Shown in pieces: positions 32,463 through 39,439 of a stretch of DNA of 64,000 nt; positions within the stretch are counted from its first letter, which is position 1, and every line of letters starts with the position of its first letter. A program made the translations under genes and the position numbers. Source of the DNA: Pusillimonas sp. MFBS29 (GTDB lineage Bacteria > Pseudomonadota > Gammaproteobacteria > Burkholderiales > Burkholderiaceae_B); assembly GCF_020687695.1 (NCBI RefSeq), contig NZ_JAJEWL010000006.1:186001-250000 (forward strand), in the 5' to 3' direction. Under the pieces are notes generated by a model, which searched no databases, was not told the DNA's origin, and saw only the letters and a list, made by a program, of their open reading frames with translations.

Positions 32463-33393
32463 TCATTGGGACCGCCGTTATACCGATCGTGTACGGCTGT
32501 TGGTTGATATTCTGCCGGTACTTGGCCAGGAACTGCGTTTCGCGCTCAAGGGCGGCACGGCAATCAATCTGTTCGAGCATGATTTGCCTCGCCTGTCGGT
32601 GGATATTGATTTGGCGTGGTTGCCAGTGCATGACTATGCTGAAGACGCAAGGCTGATCGCGGAAGCTCTTGGGCGCTTGGCCGATATGCTGCGCGCCAGG
32701 CCACTGCAGCTGCAAGTGCAGTTATCGGCGGGCGATGGTGCAGGCGTTACGCGACTGGTAGCCAGCCGCGGTCGTGCCCGAGTGCAGATCGAGACAACGC
32801 CGGTCATGCGCGGCACGGTGCATCCGGCGCGAAATATGGTGGTTCGTCCGAGGGTTGAAGAGGTGTTTGGTTTTGCCTCGATGCAAGTATTGAGCTTTGC
32901 CGATCTCTACGCAGGCAAGCTGGCAGCCGCATTGTCGAGACAGCATCCGCGTGATCTTTTTGATGTTGGTTTATTGCTGGAGGACGAGCGGACAGATCAG
33001 GTGCTCTGGCGAACATTTCTCGTCTACCTGACCTGCAGTCCTAAACCTGCATGGGAAATGCTGGCGCCCCGTGTGCCAGCAGATTTTGCAGCCACCTTTG
33101 AAGCGCATTTCAAAGGTATGACGGCTGAGCCCGTCGATGCCGAAGCCTTGCTGGATGTTCACGAGCGCCTGCTGGCGCGTGTAGCCGAGTGGCTGGATGA
33201 ATCATCGTGTACGTTTCTGCGGTCCGTGGAGAGCGAGCAGCCGAACTTCGGTCTGATCGGGCTTGCGCATGCGGAGGAATTGCCAGGGGTGCGGCGCAAG
33301 TTGCATAACTTGGCTAAGCGCACCGACGCCAAGCGGGTGGTGGATCGAGGTTTGCTGGAAGCAACTCTGGAGGAGATCGCTAGAGCCAGATGA
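32446..33393 (+). CDS. AbiEii/AbiGii-family nucleotidyltransferase toxin
   Basis: A 315-residue nucleotidyltransferase-like protein. The GGTAINLFEHDLPRLSVDID segment (from G36 to D55) matches AbiEii: GG, then R-x-S-x-D-x-D with D53 and D55. A second conserved block FADLYAGKLAAALSRQHPRD lies near residues 150-170. AbiEii-type toxins transfer nucleotides to RNA (CTP to tRNA for the MenT relatives) and stop growth. ATG 32446 has GGGAGA 5 bases upstream; a TTG three bases earlier is less likely. All recognisable motifs are intact, so the pair appears functional. Confidence 0.85.
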   Translation: MSTLLDHWDRRYTDRVRLLVDILPVLGQELRFALKGGTAINLFEHDLPRLSVDIDLAWLPVHDYAEDARLIAEALGRLADMLRARPLQLQVQLSAGDGAGVTRLVASRGRARVQIETTPVMRGTVHPARNMVVRPRVEEVFGFASMQVLSFADLYAGKLAAALSRQHPRDLFDVGLLLEDERTDQVLWRTFLVYLTCSPKPAWEMLAPRVPADFAATFEAHFKGMTAEPVDAEALLDVHERLLARVAEWLDESSCTFLRSVESEQPNFGLIGLAHAEELPGVRRKLHNLAKRTDAKRVVDRGLLEATLEEIARAR

Positions 33394-33555
33394 GAGGCGC
33401 GTAAAACGGTCAGCGGGGTATGGTATTTTTCTTGGTACCAGCAAGATGCGTGCTTTCAATATTTTGATTTAAAACAGCTTTTTTTTTATTGATAACTGAG
33501 TGGGAATGATCCCGTGTCTGGTATGACCAGGCACCTGATGGCATGAAATGCCCTG

Positions 33556-33582
33556 AAGCCCGCGTAATTGCGGGCTTTTTTG
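33556..33582 (+). terminator. Rho-independent terminator downstream of the AbiE pair
   Basis: AGCCCGC (33557-33563), loop GTAATT, GCGGGCT (33570-33576), then a run of Ts. It is 163 bases after the abiEii stop. The 33394-33555 stretch ahead of it holds no ORF I can support, only short dyads such as CTGGT-ATG-ACCAG near 33514. Confidence 0.8.
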
Positions 33583-33611
33583 TGATTTCGTCTGGCACGA
33601 TCTGGCAATAG

Positions 33612-33761
33612 AAGGTATTGGCTACCGCTGTGAAACCGGAAGGCCAGGTAAAGCTGGGTGACTTATTGGCAGGTATCGGGCGCAAGGTGAAATTGACCGA
33701 CGAAGAAATGGCTGTTTTTGAACGTGACCATTCACCTGCCCGCGCAGCGAGTTTTGAATGA
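33612..33761 (+). pseudogene. Remnant of a VapB/FitA-type antitoxin (C-terminal part)
   Basis: A frame of 49 codons after a TAG at 33609 encodes VKLGDLLAGIGRKVKLTDEE...FERDHSPARAASFE, which resembles the C-terminal toxin-binding tail of VapB/FitA antitoxins. The N-terminal ribbon-helix-helix DNA-binding domain, usually about 40 residues, is missing; the sequence before it is the terminator above. The stop overlaps the vapC ATG (ATGA), the normal coupling of this family. Possible residual starts are TTG 33618 and GTG 33630. Confidence 0.6.
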
Positions 33762-34015
33762 TCTTGCTGGATACGAACGTTATATCGGAGCAGTTTCGAG
33801 CCGTACCCGATGAAACGGTGATCGGCTGGTTGAATCGCCAGCCGCTGGAAACGCTTTATCTGGCATCCATGACTGTGGCCGAACTGCGCGCCGGTGTAGC
33901 CCTGATGCCCGCTGGCAAGCGCCGGACGGTGCTCAGTGACAGCATCGAACACCAGGTGTTGCCGGTATTTGTAGGCCGGGTGTTGCCGTTTGATATGGCG
34001 TGCACGCGTGCTATC
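33758..34015 (+). pseudogene. Truncated VapC/FitB PIN-domain toxin
   Basis: Starts as a normal PIN ribonuclease (MILLDTNVISE, with D5, and E42 in TVAELRAGV) and stays family-like to about VLPFDMACTRA. After about 34015 the typical DGYIAA block with the third catalytic acid is absent and the frame runs into antisense sequence of the ars fragment, remaining open until 34336 by chance. The toxin is therefore probably dead. The breakpoint is estimated by eye to within about 15 bases. Confidence 0.6.
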
Positions 34016-34051
34016 GAGAATGCGCTGGTCAAACATGTCACGGAATTTCTG

Positions 34052-34135
34052 CTAGAACTGGGCGCTGGCTTCGCCTTTGTTGGACGGCAGGTATTGTTGG
34101 ATGTGGGTGGCGATGGCCTGCGCGTCGGCGCTCAT
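34052..34135 (-). pseudogene. 27-codon N-terminal fragment of a gene downstream of arsC
   Basis: An ATG overlapping the arsC stop (ATGA) opens a frame [20 protein letters not shown]... that ends at a TAG at 34052-34054. Reading past this amber codon still gives protein-like QKFRDMFDQ until the vapC junction. It looks like the start of a third gene of the ars operon cut by recombination. I do not recognise the family. Confidence 0.4.
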
Positions 34136-34638
34136 GGTTCTTGCTCAGTCTTGCCGATGCTCGACAGCTCGCGCTTGATGGCTGTGCGGTCGAGCATCGT
34201 TAGCGGCAGACTCACGAACAGGCGGACGCGGGTCATAATGTGCCGGAAGGTCTGCTCGAAGGCCCGGCGCTTCTCGTCGTCGGTGCCTTCGACGGCGGCC
34301 GGATCTTCAAACCCCCAATGCGCCGAGATCGGCTGACCTGGCCACACCGGGCAAACCTCGCCGGCGGCGTTGTCGCAGACAGTGATGATGAAGTCCATCT
34401 CTGGCGCGTCGGGCGTGGCGTACTCGTCCCAGCTCTTGCTGCGCAGGTTCTCGGTCGGGTACTTCACCGACTCTACCTTTTCGATGGCGAAGGGATTGAC
34501 CTTGCCGGTCGGGTGACTGCCGGCGCTGTAGGCGTGGAAGCGGCCTTCTCCCATTGTGTTGATGAGGGCTTCTGCCATGATGCTGCGGGCCGAATTGCCG
34601 GTGCAGAGGATGAGGACGTTATAGGTTCTTTCGGTCAT
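34132..34638 (-). CDS. arsC: Arsenate reductase, low-molecular-weight phosphatase fold
   Basis: A 168-residue ArsC/LMW protein-tyrosine-phosphatase fold protein. The catalytic loop is CTGNSAR (C12 to R18), and [18 protein letters not shown] and [12 protein letters not shown] are typical of the arsenate reductase branch. It reduces arsenate to arsenite for export. Its ATG overlaps the arsH stop (ATGA). No ArsB or Acr3 pump is present in the window, so resistance would require one elsewhere. Confidence 0.88.
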   Translation of the reverse strand: MTERTYNVLILCTGNSARSIMAEALINTMGEGRFHAYSAGSHPTGKVNPFAIEKVESVKYPTENLRSKSWDEYATPDAPEMDFIITVCDNAAGEVCPVWPGQPISAHWGFEDPAAVEGTDDEKRRAFEQTFRHIMTRVRLFVSLPLTMLDRTAIKRELSSIGKTEQEP

Positions 34639-35402
34639 GATGTTTGGCTTTCTAGTAGTGGTTGGCGAGCAATGGCGATGGATGAAAGATCGGTGGTCCT
34701 GTCGAGGGCTAGGCCCGCCGCCTTTCGTTCGGAATAGCGGTCTGTCAGGGTTTCGCGGTGTGGCCGCAGCAGCACCGTGAAGCGCACCAGTTCTTCCATC
34801 ACATCGGCTATTCGGTCGTAGTACGGCGAGGGCTTCATGCGGCCCGCCGCGTCGAACTCTTGGAACGCCTTGGCGATACTCGACTGGTTCGGGATGGTGA
34901 ACATCCGCATCCAGCGGCCGAGCAGGCGCAGGGTGTTCACGGCGTTGAAGCTCTGCGATCCGCCGGATACCTGCATCACGGCCAGCGTGCGGCCTTGCGT
35001 CGGCCGGAGGCCGGCCATTTCAAGGGGCAGATGGTCAATCTGTGCCTTCATGAGGCCGGTAATCTGGCCGTGGCGTTCCGGGCTGCACCAGACTTGCCCC
35101 TCTGACCACTCGGACAGGGCGCGCAGCTCCTTGACCGCCGGGTGATCGTCGCCTTGCATCTGGTCGGGTAGCGGTAGGTCGGACGGGTCGAAGATGCGCG
35201 TTTCCGCACCGAAGAATTGCAGCAGCCGGGCTGCTTCTTCGACGGCCAGCCGCGAGAATGAGCGGGCGCGCAGCGAACCGTACAGAAGCAGGATACGAAC
35301 CGGCGGCGCATCGGGTGCCAGCCCGAGCGCGGGCCGCTCGATGACAAAGGGCTTTTCCAAGGCGGGCAGGAAATCCGGGTCTGGAAGGTTGCGCAGTCTC
35401 AT
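34635..35402 (-). CDS. arsH: Arsenical resistance flavoprotein ArsH
   Basis: A 255-residue NADPH-dependent FMN reductase of the ArsH family. The FMN phosphate loop [17 protein letters not shown] is near residues 40-56, and [29 protein letters not shown]-type sequence follows. ArsH oxidises trivalent organoarsenicals or reduces quinones/metals. Start ATG 35402 has GGAAGG close upstream; the frame extends back to 35519 but without family similarity. It overlaps the small ORF upstream and arsC downstream by 4 bases each. Confidence 0.9.
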   Translation of the reverse strand: MRLRNLPDPDFLPALEKPFVIERPALGLAPDAPPVRILLLYGSLRARSFSRLAVEEAARLLQFFGAETRIFDPSDLPLPDQMQGDDHPAVKELRALSEWSEGQVWCSPERHGQITGLMKAQIDHLPLEMAGLRPTQGRTLAVMQVSGGSQSFNAVNTLRLLGRWMRMFTIPNQSSIAKAFQEFDAAGRMKPSPYYDRIADVMEELVRFTVLLRPHRETLTDRYSERKAAGLALDRTTDLSSIAIARQPLLESQTS

Positions 35403-35512
35403 GCCGATACCTTCCCGGCATCCATGGTGCAAGACAGGTCGCACTCGTGCCCGCCGCAGTATTTTTCCGAGAGAAAAGCCGCTAGCGCGGCTACAGCATT
35501 TAATATTTTCAT
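35399..35512 (-). CDS. Small cysteine-rich ORF coupled to arsH
   Basis: A 37-codon ORF beginning [18 protein letters not shown] and containing [11 protein letters not shown], three cysteines and one histidine in ten residues. Its TGA overlaps the arsH ATG (ATGA), the same coupling seen at arsH-arsC. No good ribosome site precedes it. It may be a small metal(loid)-binding protein, the 3' end of a lost gene, or a leader ORF. I do not recognise a family. Confidence 0.4.
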   Translation of the reverse strand: MKILNAVAALAAFLSEKYCGGHECDLSCTMDAGKVSA

Positions 35513-35745
35513 AATTCAATAATAGTAGAAATATAGGACATAATCAACGAGATATTTGAGTTGCAGACCTATCCCGGCAACAGAGGAGCCCATCGAAGTC
35601 GGGTTTCAAAAATGTCCGATGGTTGCGCGACCTTCCTGGCGAACTGTTCTGGCTCCGGCCCCGAGTCCGGCAGGGTGATCCAAAGCAGAAAGTGCCCGCC
35701 CCCGGTTCGAAGCGCGGTCCCGCCGTCACCGAACCGAGCGTGAAA

Positions 35746-36102
35746 TCATGGCAGTGAGTCTTCCTGCATCGGCCACAGGGCCTGTTCCAGCAGCGGCAAT
35801 TCCCGGCTGCTTTGAAGCACGCGCTTATACCAGGGAGGCTCATCCCTGAGGGGAAGGCTCACCAGCCTGGGAGCGCCAATAAGGGACAGGTTGTTGATCA
35901 CGCGCGCCAGCAGGCCTTGGGCGGCGTGATCCCATGCCACATCGTTGTCCGCGAACAAAGTGAAGCCTGCGGCCTGGAAGCAAGCATCATGGTTTACCGG
36001 AGCCGGCCAGATCGCAAGGGACCGATGGCCGGGTGGAGTGAAATGCCGCGCATCATCAGACGGCAAGGCCGACCAGTGGATCTGGAGCGCGGATGGGGTC
36101 AT
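35746..36102 (-). CDS. Unidentified ORF downstream of the M14 peptidase
   Basis: 118 residues from ATG 36102 (MTPSALQIHWSALPSDD...), ending in a TGA at 35746-35748. The same frame then stays open for 58 more codons (35569-35745) with good G/C in third positions and protein-like sequence (GGGHFLLWITLPDSGPEPEQ). This suggests a longer gene of about 177 residues interrupted by one stop. The frame also runs back to 36216 inside the M14 gene. No signal peptide or known motif was recognised. Confidence 0.4.
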   Translation of the reverse strand: MTPSALQIHWSALPSDDARHFTPPGHRSLAIWPAPVNHDACFQAAGFTLFADNDVAWDHAAQGLLARVINNLSLIGAPRLVSLPLRDEPPWYKRVLQSSRELPLLEQALWPMQEDSLP

Positions 36103-36133
36103 GGCGTACGGGTTGCGGTTAGGCAGGCGTTCA

Positions 36134-37861
36134 TCAAAATAGTCCTTGCAGCGCCTGGTAGGCGGCCAGAACGGTCTCCATTTGTGCCGTGTGGGCGCGA
36201 ACGAAGTTTTCACCATAAATGGTTTCGTCCGGATATTCCGTAATCAGTGTAATGGGTACGCTATAACTGTCGTCCGCAGCGATCAGGCACGGAAATCCAT
36301 TAACAATACGAAATCCCGAAGCCCCTGCGTGCCGTTCAAATAATTCAAGCTGCATATCGTTCCGCTGCTTCAGGCCGTCAATGGTGGCCAGGTGGCGGGT
36401 TACATGATCAAGCAGTTTTTCCACTTGCTGCGTCCAGGCTGGTTGATGTCGAACGACCAGGAAGAAGCCTTTGGGCAACGTCCACATTCCGAAGCAGCGC
36501 GGTATGTAACCAGAGAATGGTCGCGTCCATTCATGTGAGGGATAGCCGTGCAAATTCACATGGAGTTTCGCGTCAGTCAGTGCCTGTGCCTTGATGCGTA
36601 TGGCTTTTTCACCCAGCTCCTGTGCACGGCGGTACTCAAGGTCATCGCCCATGGCGGTGTAGCGTGCAGCATGGTGCATGTGATTCGGGTTAACGGCACA
36701 CAGGCGTCGATGCAGTTCATAACCGTCGGGATTCTCGAGCGGTGAGATGATGAAGTGTGCCGTGTCGCGGGTGATCAGCTGTCGGGCGGCACGCAGTGCG
36801 CCGACTACGCCGCTGGTTTCGTTGGCATGCTGGGCGCCGCTGATCATCATGGGCACATCGCTGCCTTTGATGTAGCGACCGTGAACGGTGCGGCCCGAGC
36901 GTGTTTGTGCGTGGTAGTGTTCACCACCCAGGCTGTCCAGTTCCCGCAGAACCTGCGCCGCAACTAGCGGTGCTTGTGCGGAGTCCAGCGGTTGGTTCGG
37001 GCCGCTGCTGTCTTTGGTGTGCAAGGCCTTCGTAACAACAAGCACAGAGGGCGCGCCTGCGTGGTATGAGATTTCAGGAACAATCTGCCCGGGCTGCAAA
37101 CCGCGGTCACCCAATGGCCGGCCTGATTTCTTCTGGAAGAACTCCAGCAAAGAGAAATAGATATCTTCATGCAGGGCCTCGGTCAGGCTGATGGTTTCTT
37201 CAGCGTATGCCAACGAGCGGTCTGCTATCGGTAACTGCGCCGCAATGTTCAGTTCTTCGAAATAGGGCTCGGCATCGCCCCAGGCGTGGCCGGATATGGT
37301 TTTTATCGTGTCATGAAACAGCTGTTCAAGGTCGGTTTCCATGCGTTCGCTGCTTGCCTGGCCCTGATGCGAGATGCTCAGCCAGCCGGTGGGTGACAAC
37401 AATATCTCGCCATCAATATCCTCATGCGTGTAATTTGGAGCAAACACGCGGTGGCTTGCTTCACGGCCGTCCTGGTAGGTGAGCCTGACCTGATAAGTAA
37501 GGTCGCAGGAATGGGTGGCGTAGAACTCAACGTTTGCGTCACCGACGAGCTTGGTAAGCGGGTAAGCTTCAAGAAGAAAGCGGTTGGGCGCACTGGCTTC
37601 GTGCACTGGGTAGCCTATGCTTGCCGCGGCAAGTGTTGCGGTATCGATCTCTTCCAGGAAGAAGTGTACGAGCGGCTTATAGGCACTGCGCAGCACGGCG
37701 TCTACGCCCGAGGTGCGAAGTGTGCTTTCGGCCGCTTTACGGCTTTCGTGATCGTCGAACAGCCAGGCCTGAATGCTTGCTCCGCGCATCGAGGGTGTGG
37801 CAAAGCGCGCGATAAGCTTATCAATGCTGCGCTGGTAGTGTTTTTCCAGAAGGGTGCTCAT
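36134..37861 (-). CDS. M14-family zinc metallocarboxypeptidase-like protein
   Basis: A 575-residue protein whose C-terminal half is an M14 peptidase. Zinc-ligand candidates are H and E in GAQHANETSG, H in NLHGYPSHEW, and the probable catalytic glutamate is in LITEYPDETIYG. The N-terminal 300 residues are a separate region of unknown function. No signal peptide is visible, so it is probably cytoplasmic, acting on a peptide or amide substrate. A palindrome lies 64 bases upstream of its ATG. Confidence 0.78.
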   Translation of the reverse strand: MSTLLEKHYQRSIDKLIARFATPSMRGASIQAWLFDDHESRKAAESTLRTSGVDAVLRSAYKPLVHFFLEEIDTATLAAASIGYPVHEASAPNRFLLEAYPLTKLVGDANVEFYATHSCDLTYQVRLTYQDGREASHRVFAPNYTHEDIDGEILLSPTGWLSISHQGQASSERMETDLEQLFHDTIKTISGHAWGDAEPYFEELNIAAQLPIADRSLAYAEETISLTEALHEDIYFSLLEFFQKKSGRPLGDRGLQPGQIVPEISYHAGAPSVLVVTKALHTKDSSGPNQPLDSAQAPLVAAQVLRELDSLGGEHYHAQTRSGRTVHGRYIKGSDVPMMISGAQHANETSGVVGALRAARQLITRDTAHFIISPLENPDGYELHRRLCAVNPNHMHHAARYTAMGDDLEYRRAQELGEKAIRIKAQALTDAKLHVNLHGYPSHEWTRPFSGYIPRCFGMWTLPKGFFLVVRHQPAWTQQVEKLLDHVTRHLATIDGLKQRNDMQLELFERHAGASGFRIVNGFPCLIAADDSYSVPITLITEYPDETIYGENFVRAHTAQMETVLAAYQALQGLF

Positions 37862-37924
37862 GCTGAAGTTCTGCCGTTGGAGTCCAGGTTGTCGCGTAAT
37901 CAGTCCTGATCAGTCTAAACAAGT

Positions 37925-37945
37925 AGATTGTTCAATCAACAATCT
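37925..37945. promoter_or_regulatory. Inverted repeat between the M14 and merR genes
   Basis: AGATTGTT-CAATC-AACAATCT is a perfect 8-bp inverted repeat with a 5-base spacer. It is placed to act as an operator for the leftward M14 gene; which protein binds it is unknown. Confidence 0.4.
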
Positions 37946-37976
37946 TATTCGCTAAACGGATTTTGATATATTCAGC

Positions 37977-38007
37977 TTGAAAGGCTATAGTTACTTTAGT
38001 GTTTAAG
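37977..38007 (+). promoter_or_regulatory. MerR-type promoter/operator of the cadR/pbrR-like gene
   Basis: TTGAAA (37977-37982), a 19-base spacer and TTTAAG (38002-38007). Between them lies the dyad CTATAG-TTA-CTTTAG (37985-37999), close to the known PbrR/CadR operator form CTATAG-TAA-CTAGAG. The over-long 19-base spacer is the hallmark of MerR-controlled promoters. Confidence 0.65.
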
Positions 38008-38024
38008 TGCTGGAGAAGTACATC

Positions 38025-38453
38025 ATGCCCATCAAGATTGGAGAGCTGGCCAAACGCACCGAAACTACGGTGGAAACCATACGCTTCTATGAGAAAGAAG
38101 GCTTGCTGCTGGAGCCGTCACGTAGCGAAGGCAACTATCGCCTGTATGGCAACGACCATATTGAAAGGCTGCGTTTTATAAGGCACTGTCGTACGCTGGA
38201 TATGGCGCTGGACGAAATACGCATATTGCTGCGCTATCGGGATACCCCTGCAGAAGATTGTGGTGACGTCAACGCTTTGCTGGACGAGCATATCGGCGCA
38301 GTCGAAACACGCATCAATCAACTGCTGCACCTGAAGCAGCATCTGGTGACCTTGCGCCGGAAATGCACCAGCACGGCATCGACTGAGTCATGCGGAATAC
38401 TGGGCGCCTTGGCGGATCATTCTTGTCACGAGGATGCGGCTGGTATCCACTGA
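38025..38453 (+). CDS. Cd(II)/Pb(II)-responsive MerR-family regulator (CadR/PbrR type)
   Basis: A 142-residue MerR-family activator. The winged helix-turn-helix is at residues 3-70 (IGELAKRTETTVETIRFYEKEGLL). Cysteines C79, C114 and C123 match the metal-binding triad of CadR/PbrR691 (78, 113, 122), and a further C134 lies near the C-terminus. The ATG at 38025 follows GGAG at 9 bases. Its own promoter carries a matching operator. No P-type ATPase or other metal efflux gene is adjacent in the window, so its target besides itself is not visible. Confidence 0.85.
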   Translation: MPIKIGELAKRTETTVETIRFYEKEGLLLEPSRSEGNYRLYGNDHIERLRFIRHCRTLDMALDEIRILLRYRDTPAEDCGDVNALLDEHIGAVETRINQLLHLKQHLVTLRRKCTSTASTESCGILGALADHSCHEDAAGIH

Positions 38454-38481
38454 AAATTTCGTCAGGGCTGTCGCCAGGCTA

Positions 38482-39378
38482 TCAGGTCCTCGCCAGGACC
38501 TCGTCAAGGGTTGGGGTGCTGCGATCTTCGTAAGGCAGGTCATATTGATGAATATTATCGCGATTAATGATCTCGACCGGCAGTTGAACGCGTCGGGGCA
38601 TTGACTCGCCCCTTAGGTGGCGAATAGCGATTTCTGTTGCCAGGTACGCCATGCGCATAGCGTTGAAATCCGCAGTTGCCAGCAAGGATCCGTTTTTCAA
38701 AGCGGGGATAGCTTCTGGGATGGCGTTCACGCCCACGACCAGCGCGTTCCTGTGCGTCTCCCTGAGTGCGTCGATGACTCCAAGAGCCATAATGTCGTTG
38801 GCAACCAGGCAGGCGTCGATTTGGGTTTCTTCATTGGCGGCAAACCATTTCTTGCTGTTGACGTAAGCTGTTGGGCGGACGTAGTCACCGATGACTGTGT
38901 CTATCAGGGTGATGTTCGGAAATGCCCGGGCAGCATCGTGAAAGCCGCGCAGTCGGTCCAGACTGGTAGAGGAGTCTACGTGGCCGCTGATGATCAGCAC
39001 CTTCCCTTTTTCACTCATTTTTTGGTACAGATAGCCGGCAATTTCCAGCGCCAAATTGTAGTCGTCCGAGTTGACGAAAGAAACGCAAGGTACGGATTCG
39101 ATCGGGCTGACCAGTGCCACGATAGGAATGGCGGCCTGATGCACTCGCTGAATGGCCGAATTTATCTTGGTTGGATGAACGGGTGATATCACGAACGCGT
39201 CTGGCTTTAGCGCGAGGGCTTCATCTATCAATTCAATTTGCTGTGCCACGCTATCAGGCTCTTGCGGCACGAAATGAAGTGCCTGTACGCCATAGCGCTG
39301 CGCGGCGCGGTCTGCTCCAAGGCGGGCGCCTGCATAAGCTGGGTTGGTCTTGTTCTTGGTAAAGACAGCTAGTTTCAA
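38482..39378 (-). CDS. Periplasmic-binding-protein-like protein without signal peptide
   Basis: About 298 residues of the Peripla_BP_4 / LacI effector-domain type (NKTNPAYAGARLGADRAAQRYG, ISPVHPTKINSAIQ, NDIMALGVIDALRE, NAIPEAIPALKNGSLLAT). A TTG at 39378 with GGAG 8 bases upstream is the best start; the frame extends to 39417 without adding a hydrophobic signal. There is no helix-turn-helix and no ABC permease or ATPase nearby. It is the last gene of the minus-strand catabolic cluster. It may be a cytoplasmic ligand-binding protein or a receptor whose export signal was lost. Confidence 0.7.
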   Translation of the reverse strand: MKLAVFTKNKTNPAYAGARLGADRAAQRYGVQALHFVPQEPDSVAQQIELIDEALALKPDAFVISPVHPTKINSAIQRVHQAAIPIVALVSPIESVPCVSFVNSDDYNLALEIAGYLYQKMSEKGKVLIISGHVDSSTSLDRLRGFHDAARAFPNITLIDTVIGDYVRPTAYVNSKKWFAANEETQIDACLVANDIMALGVIDALRETHRNALVVGVNAIPEAIPALKNGSLLATADFNAMRMAYLATEIAIRHLRGESMPRRVQLPVEIINRDNIHQYDLPYEDRSTPTLDEVLART

Positions 39379-39439
39379 GAGAATGCTCCAGTTTTGAATA
39401 AATAGGGTATGAGGCATCGGGATGCCAAGCCTTGTTTGA

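Noticed and set aside
33480-33582. Possible tRNA or tRNA 3' end as an integration site
   Set aside because: No cloverleaf could be folded; the strong stem here is a terminator with a T run.
34016-34336. C-terminal part of the vapC frame as real protein
   Set aside because: It is antisense to the ars fragment and arsC and does not resemble a PIN domain.
35669-35748. Selenocysteine recoding at the UGA of the unknown ORF
   Set aside because: Only a small stem follows the UGA and no SECIS-like apical loop or selenoprotein family is recognisable; a nonsense mutation is simpler.
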